Numbered from the stretch's first letter, positions 18,311 to 26,920 are shown. The stretch: 64,000 nt of DNA from Shewanella hanedai (GCF_007197645.1 NZ_VKGK01000024.1:34373-98372); one strand, 5' to 3'. The notes: generated by a model from the sequence alone, not told the origin. Numbers and translations: made by a program.

Positions 18311-18667
18311 ATGTCAAAACTGACCAAAGAAGAAGTGATCAGCACGTTGGAGTCTGCCCTTGCGACTAAACAAGGAAGTGCTGTAACGATCGAGCAAAAA
18401 GGTAGCTGGTACAAAATCGATGGTGGTAAGTCACTCCGCTTTAGTGAGCTAGAAAGTATGCTTACCGAACTATCTGGCGAAACTCCTGCCGTAAAAACGA
18501 CAGCAGAAAAGAAAATTGCACCAGTTGCAAAAACGGCGAAAGCAAAGGCAGCGACTAAACCTGCGGCAAAAAAAGCAGCACCTGCTAATGCCCATGGCGG
18601 AAAAACGCCAAAAGAGCTATGGCGTGAAAAACTGGCTGGCAAAGGCCAACTACCTCGCGGCTTCTAA
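18311..18667 (+). CDS. Small Lys/Ala-rich protein of unknown function
   Basis: A 118-residue protein that I cannot assign. Residues 1-58 look folded (a helical start, then VTIEQKGSWYKIDGGKSLRF, probably a small beta unit, then a helix). Residues 60-95 are a low-complexity Lys/Ala/Pro tail reminiscent of histone H1-like linkers (repeated AKTAKAKAATKPAAKKA). The last 20 residues form a conserved-looking basic cap ending in LPRGF. The composition suggests nucleic-acid binding, but this is inference. It is flanked by its own upstream region and a strong terminator. The initiation site has only a weak ribosome binding site (AGG nine bases before ATG). Confidence 0.8.
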   Translation: MSKLTKEEVISTLESALATKQGSAVTIEQKGSWYKIDGGKSLRFSELESMLTELSGETPAVKTTAEKKIAPVAKTAKAKAATKPAAKKAAPANAHGGKTPKELWREKLAGKGQLPRGF

Positions 18668-18691
18668 CTTTTTTAAAAATAGAGAAGCAAT

Positions 18692-18717
18692 AAAAAGGAG
18701 CCTTCTGGCTCCTTTTT
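18692..18717. terminator. Bidirectional terminator
   Basis: AAAAAGGAGCC-TTCT-GGCTCCTTTTT at 18692-18717 lies between the convergent 118-residue gene and the glycine-zipper gene. Confidence 0.92.
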
Positions 18718-18752
18718 AACACCTATTATTTTTTAAGCGAATAATCTCAACG

Positions 18753-19229
18753 CTACATCGCGATATCAACTCTCACGCTGCCAGCTAGGTATACCACTCT
18801 GACATCGTCGCCTGCATTAAAGATCATACCAGGGTCAAGGTCCTGAAGAATCATCACCTGCTCACCATCTTCTTGTTTGATCATTAACTCGACTAATTTC
18901 AATTCTTGGTAGTAATCGTTGTTTCCATAGTTATTTCCGATCCCAGCTCCAAGCAAAGCACCAAGAACGGTCGCGACATCTTGACCGCTACCACCACCAA
19001 ACTGGTGACCAACCACGCCCCCCACTAACGCACCGCCAAAGGTTTTCCAACCTTGGTTCCGATCTTCGACTAACTGCTTTTGCGTGATATTTCTCACTGA
19101 AATAATGTTGCCATATTGAACTTGCTCAACGGCTACTGCTTGATTTCGTTTATATCCGGCTTCCACGGTGTTAAATACACTAATAAATAGACAAACGAAG
19201 ACTAAGGTCGTGATCCATGGTTTCAACAT
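18753..19229 (-). CDS. Exported glycine-zipper (SlyB/17-kDa antigen-like) protein
   Basis: A 158-residue exported protein. The signal peptide covers about residues 1-24 (ending in NTVEA, no lipobox Cys seen, so not an obvious lipoprotein). A classic glycine-zipper pair follows at about 63-100 (FGGALVGGVVGHQFGG and VLGALLGAGIGNNYG), as in SlyB, Pcp and Rickettsia 17-kDa antigen. The C-terminal part is a small beta domain (LVELMIKQEDGEQVMILQ). These proteins sit in the envelope and are often stress-linked; the specific role here is unknown. It is divergent from aat with only 55 bases between starts. Confidence 0.85.
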   Translation of the reverse strand: MLKPWITTLVFVCLFISVFNTVEAGYKRNQAVAVEQVQYGNIISVRNITQKQLVEDRNQGWKTFGGALVGGVVGHQFGGGSGQDVATVLGALLGAGIGNNYGNNDYYQELKLVELMIKQEDGEQVMILQDLDPGMIFNAGDDVRVVYLAGSVRVDIAM

Positions 19230-19284
19230 AATCGTTTTTCCGCTAACTTATAATAAAGCCTAATTAAGATAATCTTACTCAATT

Positions 19285-19995
19285 GTGAACTCACTGTCTT
19301 ATTTAAATCAAGAACTCGAGCAGTTCCCCTCTCCGGAATTTGCTCTCACCGATCCTAATGGTCTGTTGGCTGTGGGTGGTGACTTGCAACCCGCACGCTT
19401 GCTCAATGCCTATTACGAAGGGATTTTCCCCTGGTTTAACGCTGATGACCCTATTCTTTGGTGGTCTCCAGATCCACGAGCAGTGTTTGTACCCGGTACA
19501 ATGAAAATCAGTCGTTCGTTGCTTAAATATCTTAGGAAAAAAACCTGGCGTTACAGTATTAATCAAGCTTTCACTGAAGTCGTTCAAGGCTGTGCCGCAC
19601 CTAGATCGTCACAAGACGGAACTTGGATAACGCCAGAGATCCAAAATGCATACATTAAGCTTCATGAATTGGGCCAAGCCCACTCTGTCGAAGTCTGGCA
19701 AGATGATGAACTGATTGGAGGCTTATATGGATTAGCAATAGGCCAAGTATTTTGTGGTGAGTCCATGTTCCACACTCAGACTAATGCCTCTAAAGCTGCC
19801 ATGTTATTCTTGCATCAGCATCTATTAAAACAAGGGTTTAAACTTATTGATGCTCAAGTAATGAACCCACATTTAGCATCATTAGGTGCAACAGCATTAA
19901 AGAGAAAAGACTTTCTCAATTTACTCAAACGTTTTAGAGATCTCAGTGTCGCGCCTAACACTTGGGTCGAATCAGAGGTATCACTTGAGCTTTAA
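19285..19995 (+). CDS. aat: Aat, leucyl/phenylalanyl-tRNA-protein transferase
   Basis: A 236-residue enzyme that adds Leu or Phe from tRNA to proteins starting with Arg or Lys, creating N-degrons for ClpS/ClpAP. Diagnostic stretches are FPSPEFALTDPNGLLAVGGD, the FPWFNADDPILWWSPDPRA loop and GESMFH near residue 155. The start is GTG at 19285. The stop overlaps the beginning of bpt, so both transferases should be co-translated. Neighbouring clpA and clpS complete the pathway. Confidence 0.96.
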   Translation: MNSLSYLNQELEQFPSPEFALTDPNGLLAVGGDLQPARLLNAYYEGIFPWFNADDPILWWSPDPRAVFVPGTMKISRSLLKYLRKKTWRYSINQAFTEVVQGCAAPRSSQDGTWITPEIQNAYIKLHELGQAHSVEVWQDDELIGGLYGLAIGQVFCGESMFHTQTNASKAAMLFLHQHLLKQGFKLIDAQVMNPHLASLGATALKRKDFLNLLKRFRDLSVAPNTWVESEVSLEL

Positions 19996-20695
19996 ATCGC
20001 ATCCTATCTCCGTTGGAGTGACACAGACTTTTCCTTGCAGTTATCTCGACAATCAACTTGAACAATTATTAGTCCTTCAGGAAGATCCTATCGGTCTAGA
20101 ACTATTCGAGCGATTACTGGCTTTAGGGTTCAGACGTAGCGGTGGCACAATCTACAAGCCTCAATGTCCCAACTGCAATGCCTGTTTACCCATTCGAATA
20201 CCGACCAAGCAATTTACCCCTTCAAGACGCCAGAAACGCACCCTAAAGAACAACAAAGACATTATTTGGAAAGTGGTCGACGAACAACAGGAATATCATT
20301 ACAACCTGTATGAGCGTTATATAAACGAACGACACCAAGATGGCCCCATGTATCCTGCATCCAAAGAGCAATATCAGCACTTTATCAATTCAAGCTGGCT
20401 CAAGCCTCAATATATTGAACTTTGGGATGGTGATGCCTTAATTGGCGTCGCGGTGACGGATGTGATGCCAAATAGCTTATCTGCAATCTACAGTTTTTTC
20501 TGTCCTAATGAGCATAAACGATCATTAGGATCACTGCTTATTCTTCTCCAATGCCGCTTAGCAAAGATGATGGATAAAGATTTTGTCTACCTCGGCTATC
20601 AAATCGACGAATCAAGAAAAATGAATTACAAACGAAGCTACTTACCCTATCAGATATTAACGACCAATGGATGGCAGCAAATATCTGATGAATAA
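19985..20695 (+). CDS. bpt: Bpt, aspartate/glutamate leucyltransferase (ATE/Bpt family)
   Basis: A 236-residue transferase that adds Leu to N-terminal Asp or Glu, the second bacterial route into the Leu N-degron pathway. The family N-terminal Cys-rich motif is seen as FPCSYL, then YKPQCPNCNACLPIRIP, and the acetyltransferase-like core ends with YLGYQIDESRKMNYKRSYLPYQ. The frame is open 13 codons further upstream, but I choose TTG at 19985: AGAGGT stands five bases before it and the homologous region begins there. It overlaps the aat stop by 11 bases. E. coli lacks this gene; Vibrio and Shewanella have it. Confidence 0.94.
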   Translation: MSFKSHPISVGVTQTFPCSYLDNQLEQLLVLQEDPIGLELFERLLALGFRRSGGTIYKPQCPNCNACLPIRIPTKQFTPSRRQKRTLKNNKDIIWKVVDEQQEYHYNLYERYINERHQDGPMYPASKEQYQHFINSSWLKPQYIELWDGDALIGVAVTDVMPNSLSAIYSFFCPNEHKRSLGSLLILLQCRLAKMMDKDFVYLGYQIDESRKMNYKRSYLPYQILTTNGWQQISDE

Positions 20696-20832
20696 CTGCA
20701 ATTTCAATTTACGCCTAATATTTATCCTAATATGAAATATCATTCTTGCCTATACATTCTCTTTACAGCAAGGGGATTTTACGTCATGATATGCCCGATT
20801 TAAAACTTGAAGGCTAACAGGATAACTGATTA

Positions 20833-21051
20833 ATGGCGAAAGAAGACAACATTGAGATGCAAGGCACGATCCTTGAAACCTTGCCGAACACAATGTTTCG
20901 TGTAGAGCTAGAGAACGGTCACGTTGTGATCGCACACATCTCAGGTAAAATGCGTAAAAACTACATTCGAATTCTGACCGGTGACAAAGTTACGGTTCAG
21001 CTGACACCTTATGACTTGAGCAAAGGTCGCATCGTCTTCCGTTCACGCTAA
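20833..21051 (+). CDS. infA: Translation initiation factor IF-1
   Basis: A 72-residue OB-fold protein, identical in length to E. coli IF-1 and nearly identical in sequence (AKEDNIEMQGTILETLPNT at the start, KGRIVFRSR at the end). It binds the ribosomal A site during initiation. The position next to aat is conserved in E. coli. A strong terminator follows. The 137-base gap from bpt suggests its own promoter, which I did not resolve. Confidence 0.98.
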   Translation: MAKEDNIEMQGTILETLPNTMFRVELENGHVVIAHISGKMRKNYIRILTGDKVTVQLTPYDLSKGRIVFRSR

Positions 21052-21070
21052 GTTAGCTTAAACAGATTTT

Positions 21071-21094
21071 AAAAACCGGCGGTGCCGGTTTTTT
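21071..21094 (+). terminator. Terminator of infA
   Basis: AACCGGC-GGT-GCCGGTT at 21074-21090 is followed by Ts to 21094. Confidence 0.9.
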
Positions 21095-21116
21095 ACTTTC
21101 TTGAAAGTATCGAATT

Positions 21117-21144
21117 AAAAAAGGCTGCAATTGCAGCCTTTTTT
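21117..21144. terminator. Terminator of clpA (perfect palindrome)
   Basis: A 28-base perfect palindrome: A6, GGCTGCAATTGCAGCC, T6. It directly follows clpA (minus strand) and is 23 bases beyond the infA terminator, acting as a back-up for the opposite strand. Confidence 0.9.
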
Positions 21145-21161
21145 CATACCTAAAAATTAAT

Positions 21162-23420
21162 CTAAGTATTTACTTTCTCAAGTGATTCAACTGAGATGGT
21201 GATCTCATCTTTCTTGATATCCACATTGGCTACCCCACCCTTCTCAAGCTTTCCAAACAAGATCTCGTCAGCTAATGGTCGTTTAATCAACTCTGTGACC
21301 ACGCGCGCCATAGGTCTTGCACCCATCGCTTTGTCGTATCCTTTCTCTGCGAGTAAGGTTCTGGCTTCATCACTGACAAATAAGGTAACCCCTTTTTCAT
21401 CCAGTTGCGCTTGAAGTTCGACGAGGAACTTATCGACAACTTTTGCAATAACGGTCAGATCAAGATGGTTGAACCAGATAATCTCATCCAAGCGGTTTCT
21501 GAATTCAGGTGAGAACACCTTATTGATTTCAGACAATGCATCTTGACTATGATCTTGCTGCTTAAAGCCAATCGACTTTCTCACCGTCTCCTGCACACCC
21601 GCATTGGTGGTCATCACTATGGTCACGTGCCTGAAATCGGCTTTTCGACCATTATTATCAGTCAAAATACCATGATCCATCACCTGCAAAAGCAAGTTAT
21701 AGACATCAGGATGCGCCTTTTCAATCTCATCAAATAGCACAACACAATGTGGATTCTTAATAACTGAATCAGTTAACAAGCCACCTTGGTCATAACCCAC
21801 ATAACCAGGAGGCGCACCGATAAGACGTGAAACCGTATGACTTTCCATATACTCAGACATGTCAAAACGAACCAAGTTGAGCCCGAGACATTTGGCCAAT
21901 TGGCTAGTCACCTCAGTCTTACCCACTCCGGTCGGTCCTGCAAATAAGAAACTGCCTACCGGCTTATGCTCACCACTTAATCCACTTCGAGACAGTCTAA
22001 TGGCAGAGCTAAGGCTCTCTATCGCTTTGTCTTGACCGAACACGACCATCTTAAGGTTACGGTCTAGGTTCTTAAGCATATCTTTGTCAGTCGCTGATAC
22101 CGACTTCTCAGGAATACGCGCCATCTTAGCGATAATCGCTTCGATCTCGCTCTGTCCTATGGTCTTCTTCCGGCGACTTGCAGGTTGCATCGCCATACGT
22201 GCCCCAGCTTCATCAATAACATCTATCGCTTTATCAGGAAGGTAACGATCATTAATGTGCTTATCAGAAAGACGCGCCGCAATACTCAACGCAGCCACGG
22301 TATATCTCACCCCGTGATGCTCTTCGTACTTTGACTTAAGTCCTTGAAGGATCTTTGTTGTCTCAGCAACTGAAGGCTCATTAATATCGACTTTCTGGAA
22401 ACGTCTTGCCAATGCTCGGTCTTTCTCAAAAATACTTTGATATTCTTGGAAAGTCGTCGACCCCATGCATCTTAGTTTACCACCAGACAACAGCGGTTTT
22501 AGCAGATTAGATGCATCCATGACTCCACCTGAAGCCGCGCCGGCTCCGATAATCGTGTGGATTTCATCGATGAATAGGATGGCATCTTCATCTCTTTCAA
22601 GCTCTTTTAACAAGCTTTTAAAACGTTTTTCAAAATCCCCACGGTATTTTGTACCCGCCAGTAAAGCCCCTAAGTCTAAGGAATATACAGTGGCTTTACT
22701 CATCACTTCTGGGACTTCATTTTTTACAATTCGGTACGCTAATCCCTCGGCTATTGCCGTTTTACCGACTCCAGCCTCACCGACTAAAAGAGGATTATTT
22801 TTCCTTCTTCGGCAGAGAATTTGGATAGAGCGTTCAATTTCATCGCTCCGCCCTATCAATGGATCGATATTTCCCTGAATAGCCAATTCATTCAAATTCG
22901 CAGCAAATTGAGAAAGTTTGCTTTTTTCCTCATCATTCTCAGTCTGATCTTCTATTCGATCTTGCTGAGAACCATCCTCAATTTCATCTTTAGATACACC
23001 ATGAGAGATAAAATTAACCACGTCTAGGCGCGTCACCTCACCATTACGCAGAAGATAAACAGCTTGTGATTCCTGTTCACTAAAAATAGCCACGAGCACA
23101 TTAGCGCCAGTCACTTCGTTACGACCAGATGACTGGACATGAAATACAGCCCTTTGTAATACTCTCTGGAAACCTAACGTTGGCTGAGTTTCTCTATCAT
23201 CTTCAGGATCGGCGATAATAGGCGTCGTTTGCTGAATGAAATTAGATACATCCTCTCTTAATTTATCAAGATTTGCCCCACAGGCCACTAAGGCTTCTTG
23301 TGCAGCTGGATTATCTATTAAGGCGAGCAGCAGGTGTTCCACCGTCATATATTCATGACGGGCATCTCTGGCTTGCTGGAAAGCCAGATTCAAGGTGACT
23401 TCAAGATCTTTATTTAACAT
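21162..23420 (-). CDS. clpA: ClpA, AAA+ unfoldase of the ClpAP protease
   Basis: A 752-residue class I Clp ATPase. An N-terminal double Clp_N repeat (about 1-145) docks ClpS, AAA-1 has Walker A GEAGVGKT (about 215), and AAA-2 has GPTGVGKTE (about 497) with the Walker B FDEIEKAHPDVYNLL. ClpA unfolds substrates and threads them into ClpP. The start is the ATG at 23420, not the in-frame GTG six bases earlier, because AGGGGG is well placed for the ATG. It lies downstream of clpS on the same strand, the usual operon order. Confidence 0.97.
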   Translation of the reverse strand: MLNKDLEVTLNLAFQQARDARHEYMTVEHLLLALIDNPAAQEALVACGANLDKLREDVSNFIQQTTPIIADPEDDRETQPTLGFQRVLQRAVFHVQSSGRNEVTGANVLVAIFSEQESQAVYLLRNGEVTRLDVVNFISHGVSKDEIEDGSQQDRIEDQTENDEEKSKLSQFAANLNELAIQGNIDPLIGRSDEIERSIQILCRRRKNNPLLVGEAGVGKTAIAEGLAYRIVKNEVPEVMSKATVYSLDLGALLAGTKYRGDFEKRFKSLLKELERDEDAILFIDEIHTIIGAGAASGGVMDASNLLKPLLSGGKLRCMGSTTFQEYQSIFEKDRALARRFQKVDINEPSVAETTKILQGLKSKYEEHHGVRYTVAALSIAARLSDKHINDRYLPDKAIDVIDEAGARMAMQPASRRKKTIGQSEIEAIIAKMARIPEKSVSATDKDMLKNLDRNLKMVVFGQDKAIESLSSAIRLSRSGLSGEHKPVGSFLFAGPTGVGKTEVTSQLAKCLGLNLVRFDMSEYMESHTVSRLIGAPPGYVGYDQGGLLTDSVIKNPHCVVLFDEIEKAHPDVYNLLLQVMDHGILTDNNGRKADFRHVTIVMTTNAGVQETVRKSIGFKQQDHSQDALSEINKVFSPEFRNRLDEIIWFNHLDLTVIAKVVDKFLVELQAQLDEKGVTLFVSDEARTLLAEKGYDKAMGARPMARVVTELIKRPLADEILFGKLEKGGVANVDIKKDEITISVESLEKVNT

Positions 23421-23456
23421 AAGCACCCCCTAAATTTACAACTAAAATAACCCAAT

Positions 23457-23765
23457 TCAGGCTTTCTCTAATGAACACAGTAACGGATGTTGCTTTTGTC
23501 TTGCAAATTGATTTACTTGTGCAACTTTAGTTTCTGCGATTCCAAAGGGAAAAATCCCACAAATTCCTTTTCCTTGATGATGGATTGCAAGCATGATATC
23601 TGTCGCTTGCTCTTCATTTTTCTTGAAAAAGACCTGTAATACCTCAATCACAAAATCCATTGGGGTATAGTCATCATTATTCAAAATCACCTTGTACATC
23701 GAAGGGGACATTAATTCTGATTCTACACGTTCTTCAACGTGGTCAATATTTCCTGCTTTACCCAT
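23457..23765 (-). CDS. clpS: ClpS, N-degron adaptor for ClpA
   Basis: A 102-residue adaptor that binds N-terminal Leu, Phe, Tyr or Trp and hands the substrate to ClpA. The diagnostic core is VILNNDDYTPMDFVIEVL, with the Asp-Asp that contacts the N-terminal amine, and the second part has the AIHHQGKG motif with the metal or ligand His pair. It is first in a clpS-clpA operon with a 36-base gap, divergent from cspD. The pairing with aat and bpt a few kilobases away puts the whole N-degron route in one region. Confidence 0.97.
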   Translation of the reverse strand: MGKAGNIDHVEERVESELMSPSMYKVILNNDDYTPMDFVIEVLQVFFKKNEEQATDIMLAIHHQGKGICGIFPFGIAETKVAQVNQFARQKQHPLLCSLEKA

Positions 23766-23798
23766 GGTTCAATATTAGCCTCTAGTCATCGCTTCTAC

Positions 23799-23861
23799 CA
23801 ATTAATGAGATTATTCAATAAATAAATTTCTTCTTCAATCTAATATCTAACTCATTAATTG
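23799..23861. repeat. Inverted repeat in the clpS/cspD divergent region
   Basis: CAATTAATGAG at 23799-23809 and its exact reverse complement CTCATTAATTG at 23851-23861 are separated by 41 AT-rich bases, 34 bases upstream of the clpS start. It could be a paired operator or a leader hairpin. Confidence 0.5.
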
Positions 23862-23905
23862 AAACAGGTTATATACTTAAATGTTGCTCTTTTGTTAAAT
23901 TATCC

Positions 23906-23934
23906 TTGACATACAAACTGACTGCTTTCATTCT
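23906..23934 (+). promoter_or_regulatory. Possible cspD promoter
   Basis: A consensus -35 TTGACA at 23906-23911 is followed at 17-base spacing by CATTCT, a weak -10 (three of six). If correct, the cspD transcript has a leader of about 80 bases, in line with the long leaders of cold-shock genes. Confidence 0.35.
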
Positions 23935-24018
23935 GTTCAACAGGCGGTAATTTGTACCCGCTTAATTATTTAGTTTTACTATCTTACTGGCAAGTAGACA
24001 ACAGAAGGAAGTGGAAGT

Positions 24019-24225
24019 ATGGCAAACGGAACTGTTAAATGGTTCAACAACGCCAAAGGATTCGGGTTTATCTGCCCTGAAGCTGGTGGTGAAGACGTTT
24101 TTGCACACTATTCTACCATTGAAATGGAAGGCTATCGAACGCTAAAAGCAGGCCAGCCTGTCCAATTCGAAGTAGAAGCAGGGCCAAAAGGGATGCACGC
24201 GTCAGCTATTTCGCCAACGAATTAA
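24019..24225 (+). CDS. cspD: CspD, cold-shock-like protein
   Basis: A 68-residue single cold-shock domain. RNP1 is KGFGFI (residues 14-19) and RNP2 is DVFAHY. It corresponds to the CspD branch by its position divergent from clpS, exactly as in E. coli, and by the GPKGMHA loop. CspD of E. coli is induced in stationary phase and starvation and inhibits replication rather than acting as an RNA chaperone at low temperature. GAAGG lies 11 bases before the ATG. The terminator follows after about 20 bases. Confidence 0.94.
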   Translation: MANGTVKWFNNAKGFGFICPEAGGEDVFAHYSTIEMEGYRTLKAGQPVQFEVEAGPKGMHASAISPTN

Positions 24226-24242
24226 TCTAGGCGATGTAAAAC

Positions 24243-24272
24243 AAAAAAGGCAGGGATTATCCCTGCCTTTTT
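24243..24272 (+). terminator. Terminator of cspD
   Basis: GGCAGGGAT-T-ATCCCTGCC at 24249-24267, A run before and T run after. Confidence 0.92.
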
Positions 24273-24295
24273 ATTATCTGCAAAAAACCAATGTT

Positions 24296-24332
24296 AAAAA
24301 AAGATTGCGAAGAAAATTTATTTTCTTCGCAA
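24296..24332 (-). terminator. Terminator of icd
   Basis: A 13-bp perfect stem (TTGCGAAGAAAAT at 24305-24317 with its complement at 24320-24332) runs, on the minus strand, into a T tract at 24302-24296. It lies 12 bases past the icd stop. Confidence 0.85.
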
Positions 24333-24343
24333 AGAACATTCAT

Positions 24344-26566
24344 TTAAGCAGTAAATAATGCATTTAAAGTCACACTTGGGCGCATTTCTGCCGCGGCTTT
24401 AGTTGCATCCAAACGATAATAACCACCTAGATCAACAGCCGGTCCCTGTGCAGAGTTAAGCTCATCGACAATTTTCACTTCATTGTTCGTCAATGATTCA
24501 GCAAGGGAAGCAAACTGTGCTTTTAGCTCCAGATCCTGCGTCTGCTTAGCCACTTCCTGAGCCCAATACATTGCAAGGTAGAAATGACTGCCGCGGTTAT
24601 CAAGTTGGCCTACACGACGTGAAGGTGACTTGTTTTGATCGAGAAACTGACCAATAGCTGCATCCAGTGTGTCCGCAAGTATTTGTGCTTTTGCGTTATT
24701 GGTTGTTTGGCTCAAATGCTCAAGTGACGCTGCAAGTGCTAAGAACTCACCCAACGAATCCCAACGCAAGTGTCCTTCTTTCTCTACTTGCTGAACATGC
24801 TTAGGCGCAGAGCCACCAGCACCGGTTTCAAACAATCCGCCGCCATTCATCAAAGGAACGATAGAGAGCATTTTAGCACTTGTACCAAGCTCTAGAATTG
24901 GAAATAGATCCGTTAAGTAGTCACGTAATACGTTACCTGTGACTGAAATAGTATCGAGGCCGTCTTTCGTACGCGCTAAGGTGAAACGCGTAGCTTCCAC
25001 TGGAGACATGATGCGAATATCTAAGCCTTCAGTATCATGCTCAAGAAGATACACGTTAACCTTTTTGATGATTTCAGCGTCATGGCTGCGACTCTCATCT
25101 AACCAGAATACTGCTGGAGTTGAAGATAATCGTGCACGTTTAACCGCAAGTTTTACCCAATCGCGAATAGGTGCATCTTTAACCTGACACATTCTCCAGA
25201 TATCACCTGCTTCAACAGCATGAGAAATCAGTACATCGCCTTGGCTGTTAGTCACATTTACAGTGCCTGCTGCTTCAATTTGGAATGTTTTATCATGACT
25301 ACCGTACTCTTCAGCCTTTTGAGCCATCAAACCAACGTTAGGCACACTGCCCATTGTGGTTGGATTAAAAGCACCATGCTCTTTACAAAAAGAGATAGTC
25401 TCTTGATAAACACCAGCGTAACAACGATCAGGGATCATCGCCTTAGTGTCTTTGGGTTGGCCATCAACCCCCCACATCATGCCTGATGTACGAATTGCTG
25501 CAGGCATAGAAGCATCAATAATCACATCACTTGGAACGTGTAGATTAGTGATCCCCTTATCCGAATCAACCATCGCCAGTTCTGGACGAGTTGCATATAT
25601 TGCAGCGATATCAGCTTCGATAGCGGCTTGCTGCTCGGCTGGTAGTTGTGCGATTTTGGCATAAACATCACCAAAACCATTGTTAACATCAACACCTAAC
25701 TCTGCAAATAATGCAGCGTGCTTAGCAAAAAGCTCTTTATAATATACTTTAACCGCATGACCAAAAAGGATCGGATCAGAAACCTTCATCATGGTCGCTT
25801 TTAAATGCAATGAAAGCAGCACACCTTGCGTTTTAGCTTCTTCAATCTCACGCTCGTAAAATTCTACAAGTGACTTCTTGCTCAATACCGCAGCATCAAT
25901 CACTTCACCAGCTAACAAAGGAAGTGAAGCTTTCAACACTTGCTCAGTACCATCAGCCTTAGTAAGCACGATGTTAACATTATCAGCAGACGCTAACGTC
26001 AATGACTTTTCACTGCCGTAAAAATCGCCTTCATTCATATGTGCGACATGACTTTGAGAATCACGGCTCCATGCACCCATTGAATGTGGGTTCTTCTGAG
26101 CATATTTCTTAACTGAACCCGGAGCACGGCGATCTGAGTTACCTTCACGTAGCACTGGATTTACCGCGCTACCTTTAATCTTGTCGTAGCAAGCCTGAAT
26201 CGCTTTCTCTTCTGAGTTAGCAGGCTCATCTGGGTATGACGGAATATCATATCCCTTGTTCTGTAGCTCTAAAATACAGGCTTTCAACTGTGGAATAGAC
26301 GCACTGATGTTTGGCAGCTTAATGATGTTAGCTTCTGGCTTGTTGGCTAATTCACCAAGCTCGGCTAATGCATCACCAATTTTTTGGCTCTCTGAAAGAT
26401 TTTCTGGAAAATTTGCAATAATTCGACCCGAAAGGGAAATATCTCGAGTTTCTACATTTACGCCTGCCGCTTGAGTAAACGTTTTAATGATAGGCAGCAA
26501 AGATAAAGTCGCTAGTGCTGGTGCTTCATCTGTTTCGGTATAGATAATTGTTGAATTGTCGGTCAT
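24344..26566 (-). CDS. icd: Monomeric NADP-dependent isocitrate dehydrogenase (IDH-II)
   Basis: A 740-residue enzyme of the monomeric IDH family, which converts isocitrate to 2-oxoglutarate and CO2 with NADP. Length and motifs (IIYTETDEAPALATLSLLP at the N-terminus, GNSDRRAPGSVKKYA near 145, ETGAGGSAPKHVQQ near 580) are those of the Azotobacter and Vibrio type. This family is about 80 kDa and unrelated in length and sequence to the 416-residue dimeric Icd of E. coli. It is divergent from rluE. AGGA precedes the ATG. No second, dimeric icd is seen in the window. Confidence 0.96.
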   Translation of the reverse strand: MTDNSTIIYTETDEAPALATLSLLPIIKTFTQAAGVNVETRDISLSGRIIANFPENLSESQKIGDALAELGELANKPEANIIKLPNISASIPQLKACILELQNKGYDIPSYPDEPANSEEKAIQACYDKIKGSAVNPVLREGNSDRRAPGSVKKYAQKNPHSMGAWSRDSQSHVAHMNEGDFYGSEKSLTLASADNVNIVLTKADGTEQVLKASLPLLAGEVIDAAVLSKKSLVEFYEREIEEAKTQGVLLSLHLKATMMKVSDPILFGHAVKVYYKELFAKHAALFAELGVDVNNGFGDVYAKIAQLPAEQQAAIEADIAAIYATRPELAMVDSDKGITNLHVPSDVIIDASMPAAIRTSGMMWGVDGQPKDTKAMIPDRCYAGVYQETISFCKEHGAFNPTTMGSVPNVGLMAQKAEEYGSHDKTFQIEAAGTVNVTNSQGDVLISHAVEAGDIWRMCQVKDAPIRDWVKLAVKRARLSSTPAVFWLDESRSHDAEIIKKVNVYLLEHDTEGLDIRIMSPVEATRFTLARTKDGLDTISVTGNVLRDYLTDLFPILELGTSAKMLSIVPLMNGGGLFETGAGGSAPKHVQQVEKEGHLRWDSLGEFLALAASLEHLSQTTNNAKAQILADTLDAAIGQFLDQNKSPSRRVGQLDNRGSHFYLAMYWAQEVAKQTQDLELKAQFASLAESLTNNEVKIVDELNSAQGPAVDLGGYYRLDATKAAAEMRPSVTLNALFTA

Positions 26567-26920
26567 TTTTCGTCCTACATTATTGTAAAATAGAGAATTT
26601 AAAATATTTTATTTTTATACACTGCTTATTTTTACGTTCTGCAGTTGCATCAGTACTTTCTATTAGCACTTTTATAGAAGTCTTGGTTTACACCCTAACT
26701 CGATAATATTTTTATACCCAACGTGGATATTGGAGGCTTTCAAGATGAGGAAAAGCGCCATTTTTAGCGGGTTTGCCCACAAAAAGATACAGCACTAAAC
26801 CTTAACGTCACACCACACTACTTGCAGCTGAACTTCTCAAAACCTTGTGACAACTTGGTTTAGATCACACTTTTATCGCGCACATCATAAAACATTCTTG
26901 GCAATATTCAAATTCCACTA
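26567..26920. promoter_or_regulatory. Divergent icd/rluE intergenic region
   Basis: 354 bases without a standard gene. It should contain the icd promoter (AT-rich stretch at 26580-26630) and the rluE promoter. The only coding candidate is a 17-residue open frame at 26745-26798 with a strong ribosome binding site. No clear CRP site was found. Confidence 0.4.
26745..26798 (+). CDS. Candidate micro-ORF (17 residues) ahead of rluE
   Basis: ATG at 26745 is preceded by a full GGAGG Shine-Dalgarno (26732-26736) at 8-base spacing, better than that of most genes here. It encodes MRKSAIFSGFAHKKIQH, a short basic amphipathic peptide, then TAA. It sits 122 bases before rluE on the same strand. It may be a leader peptide or a small protein; with so short a frame, chance cannot be excluded. 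Confidence 0.3.
   Translation: MRKSAIFSGFAHKKIQH

Noticed and set aside
22465..22878. 137-codon plus-strand frame inside clpA
   Set aside because: Antisense shadow of the AAA-1 domain; Ser/Pro/Ala-rich composition with no recognisable domain.
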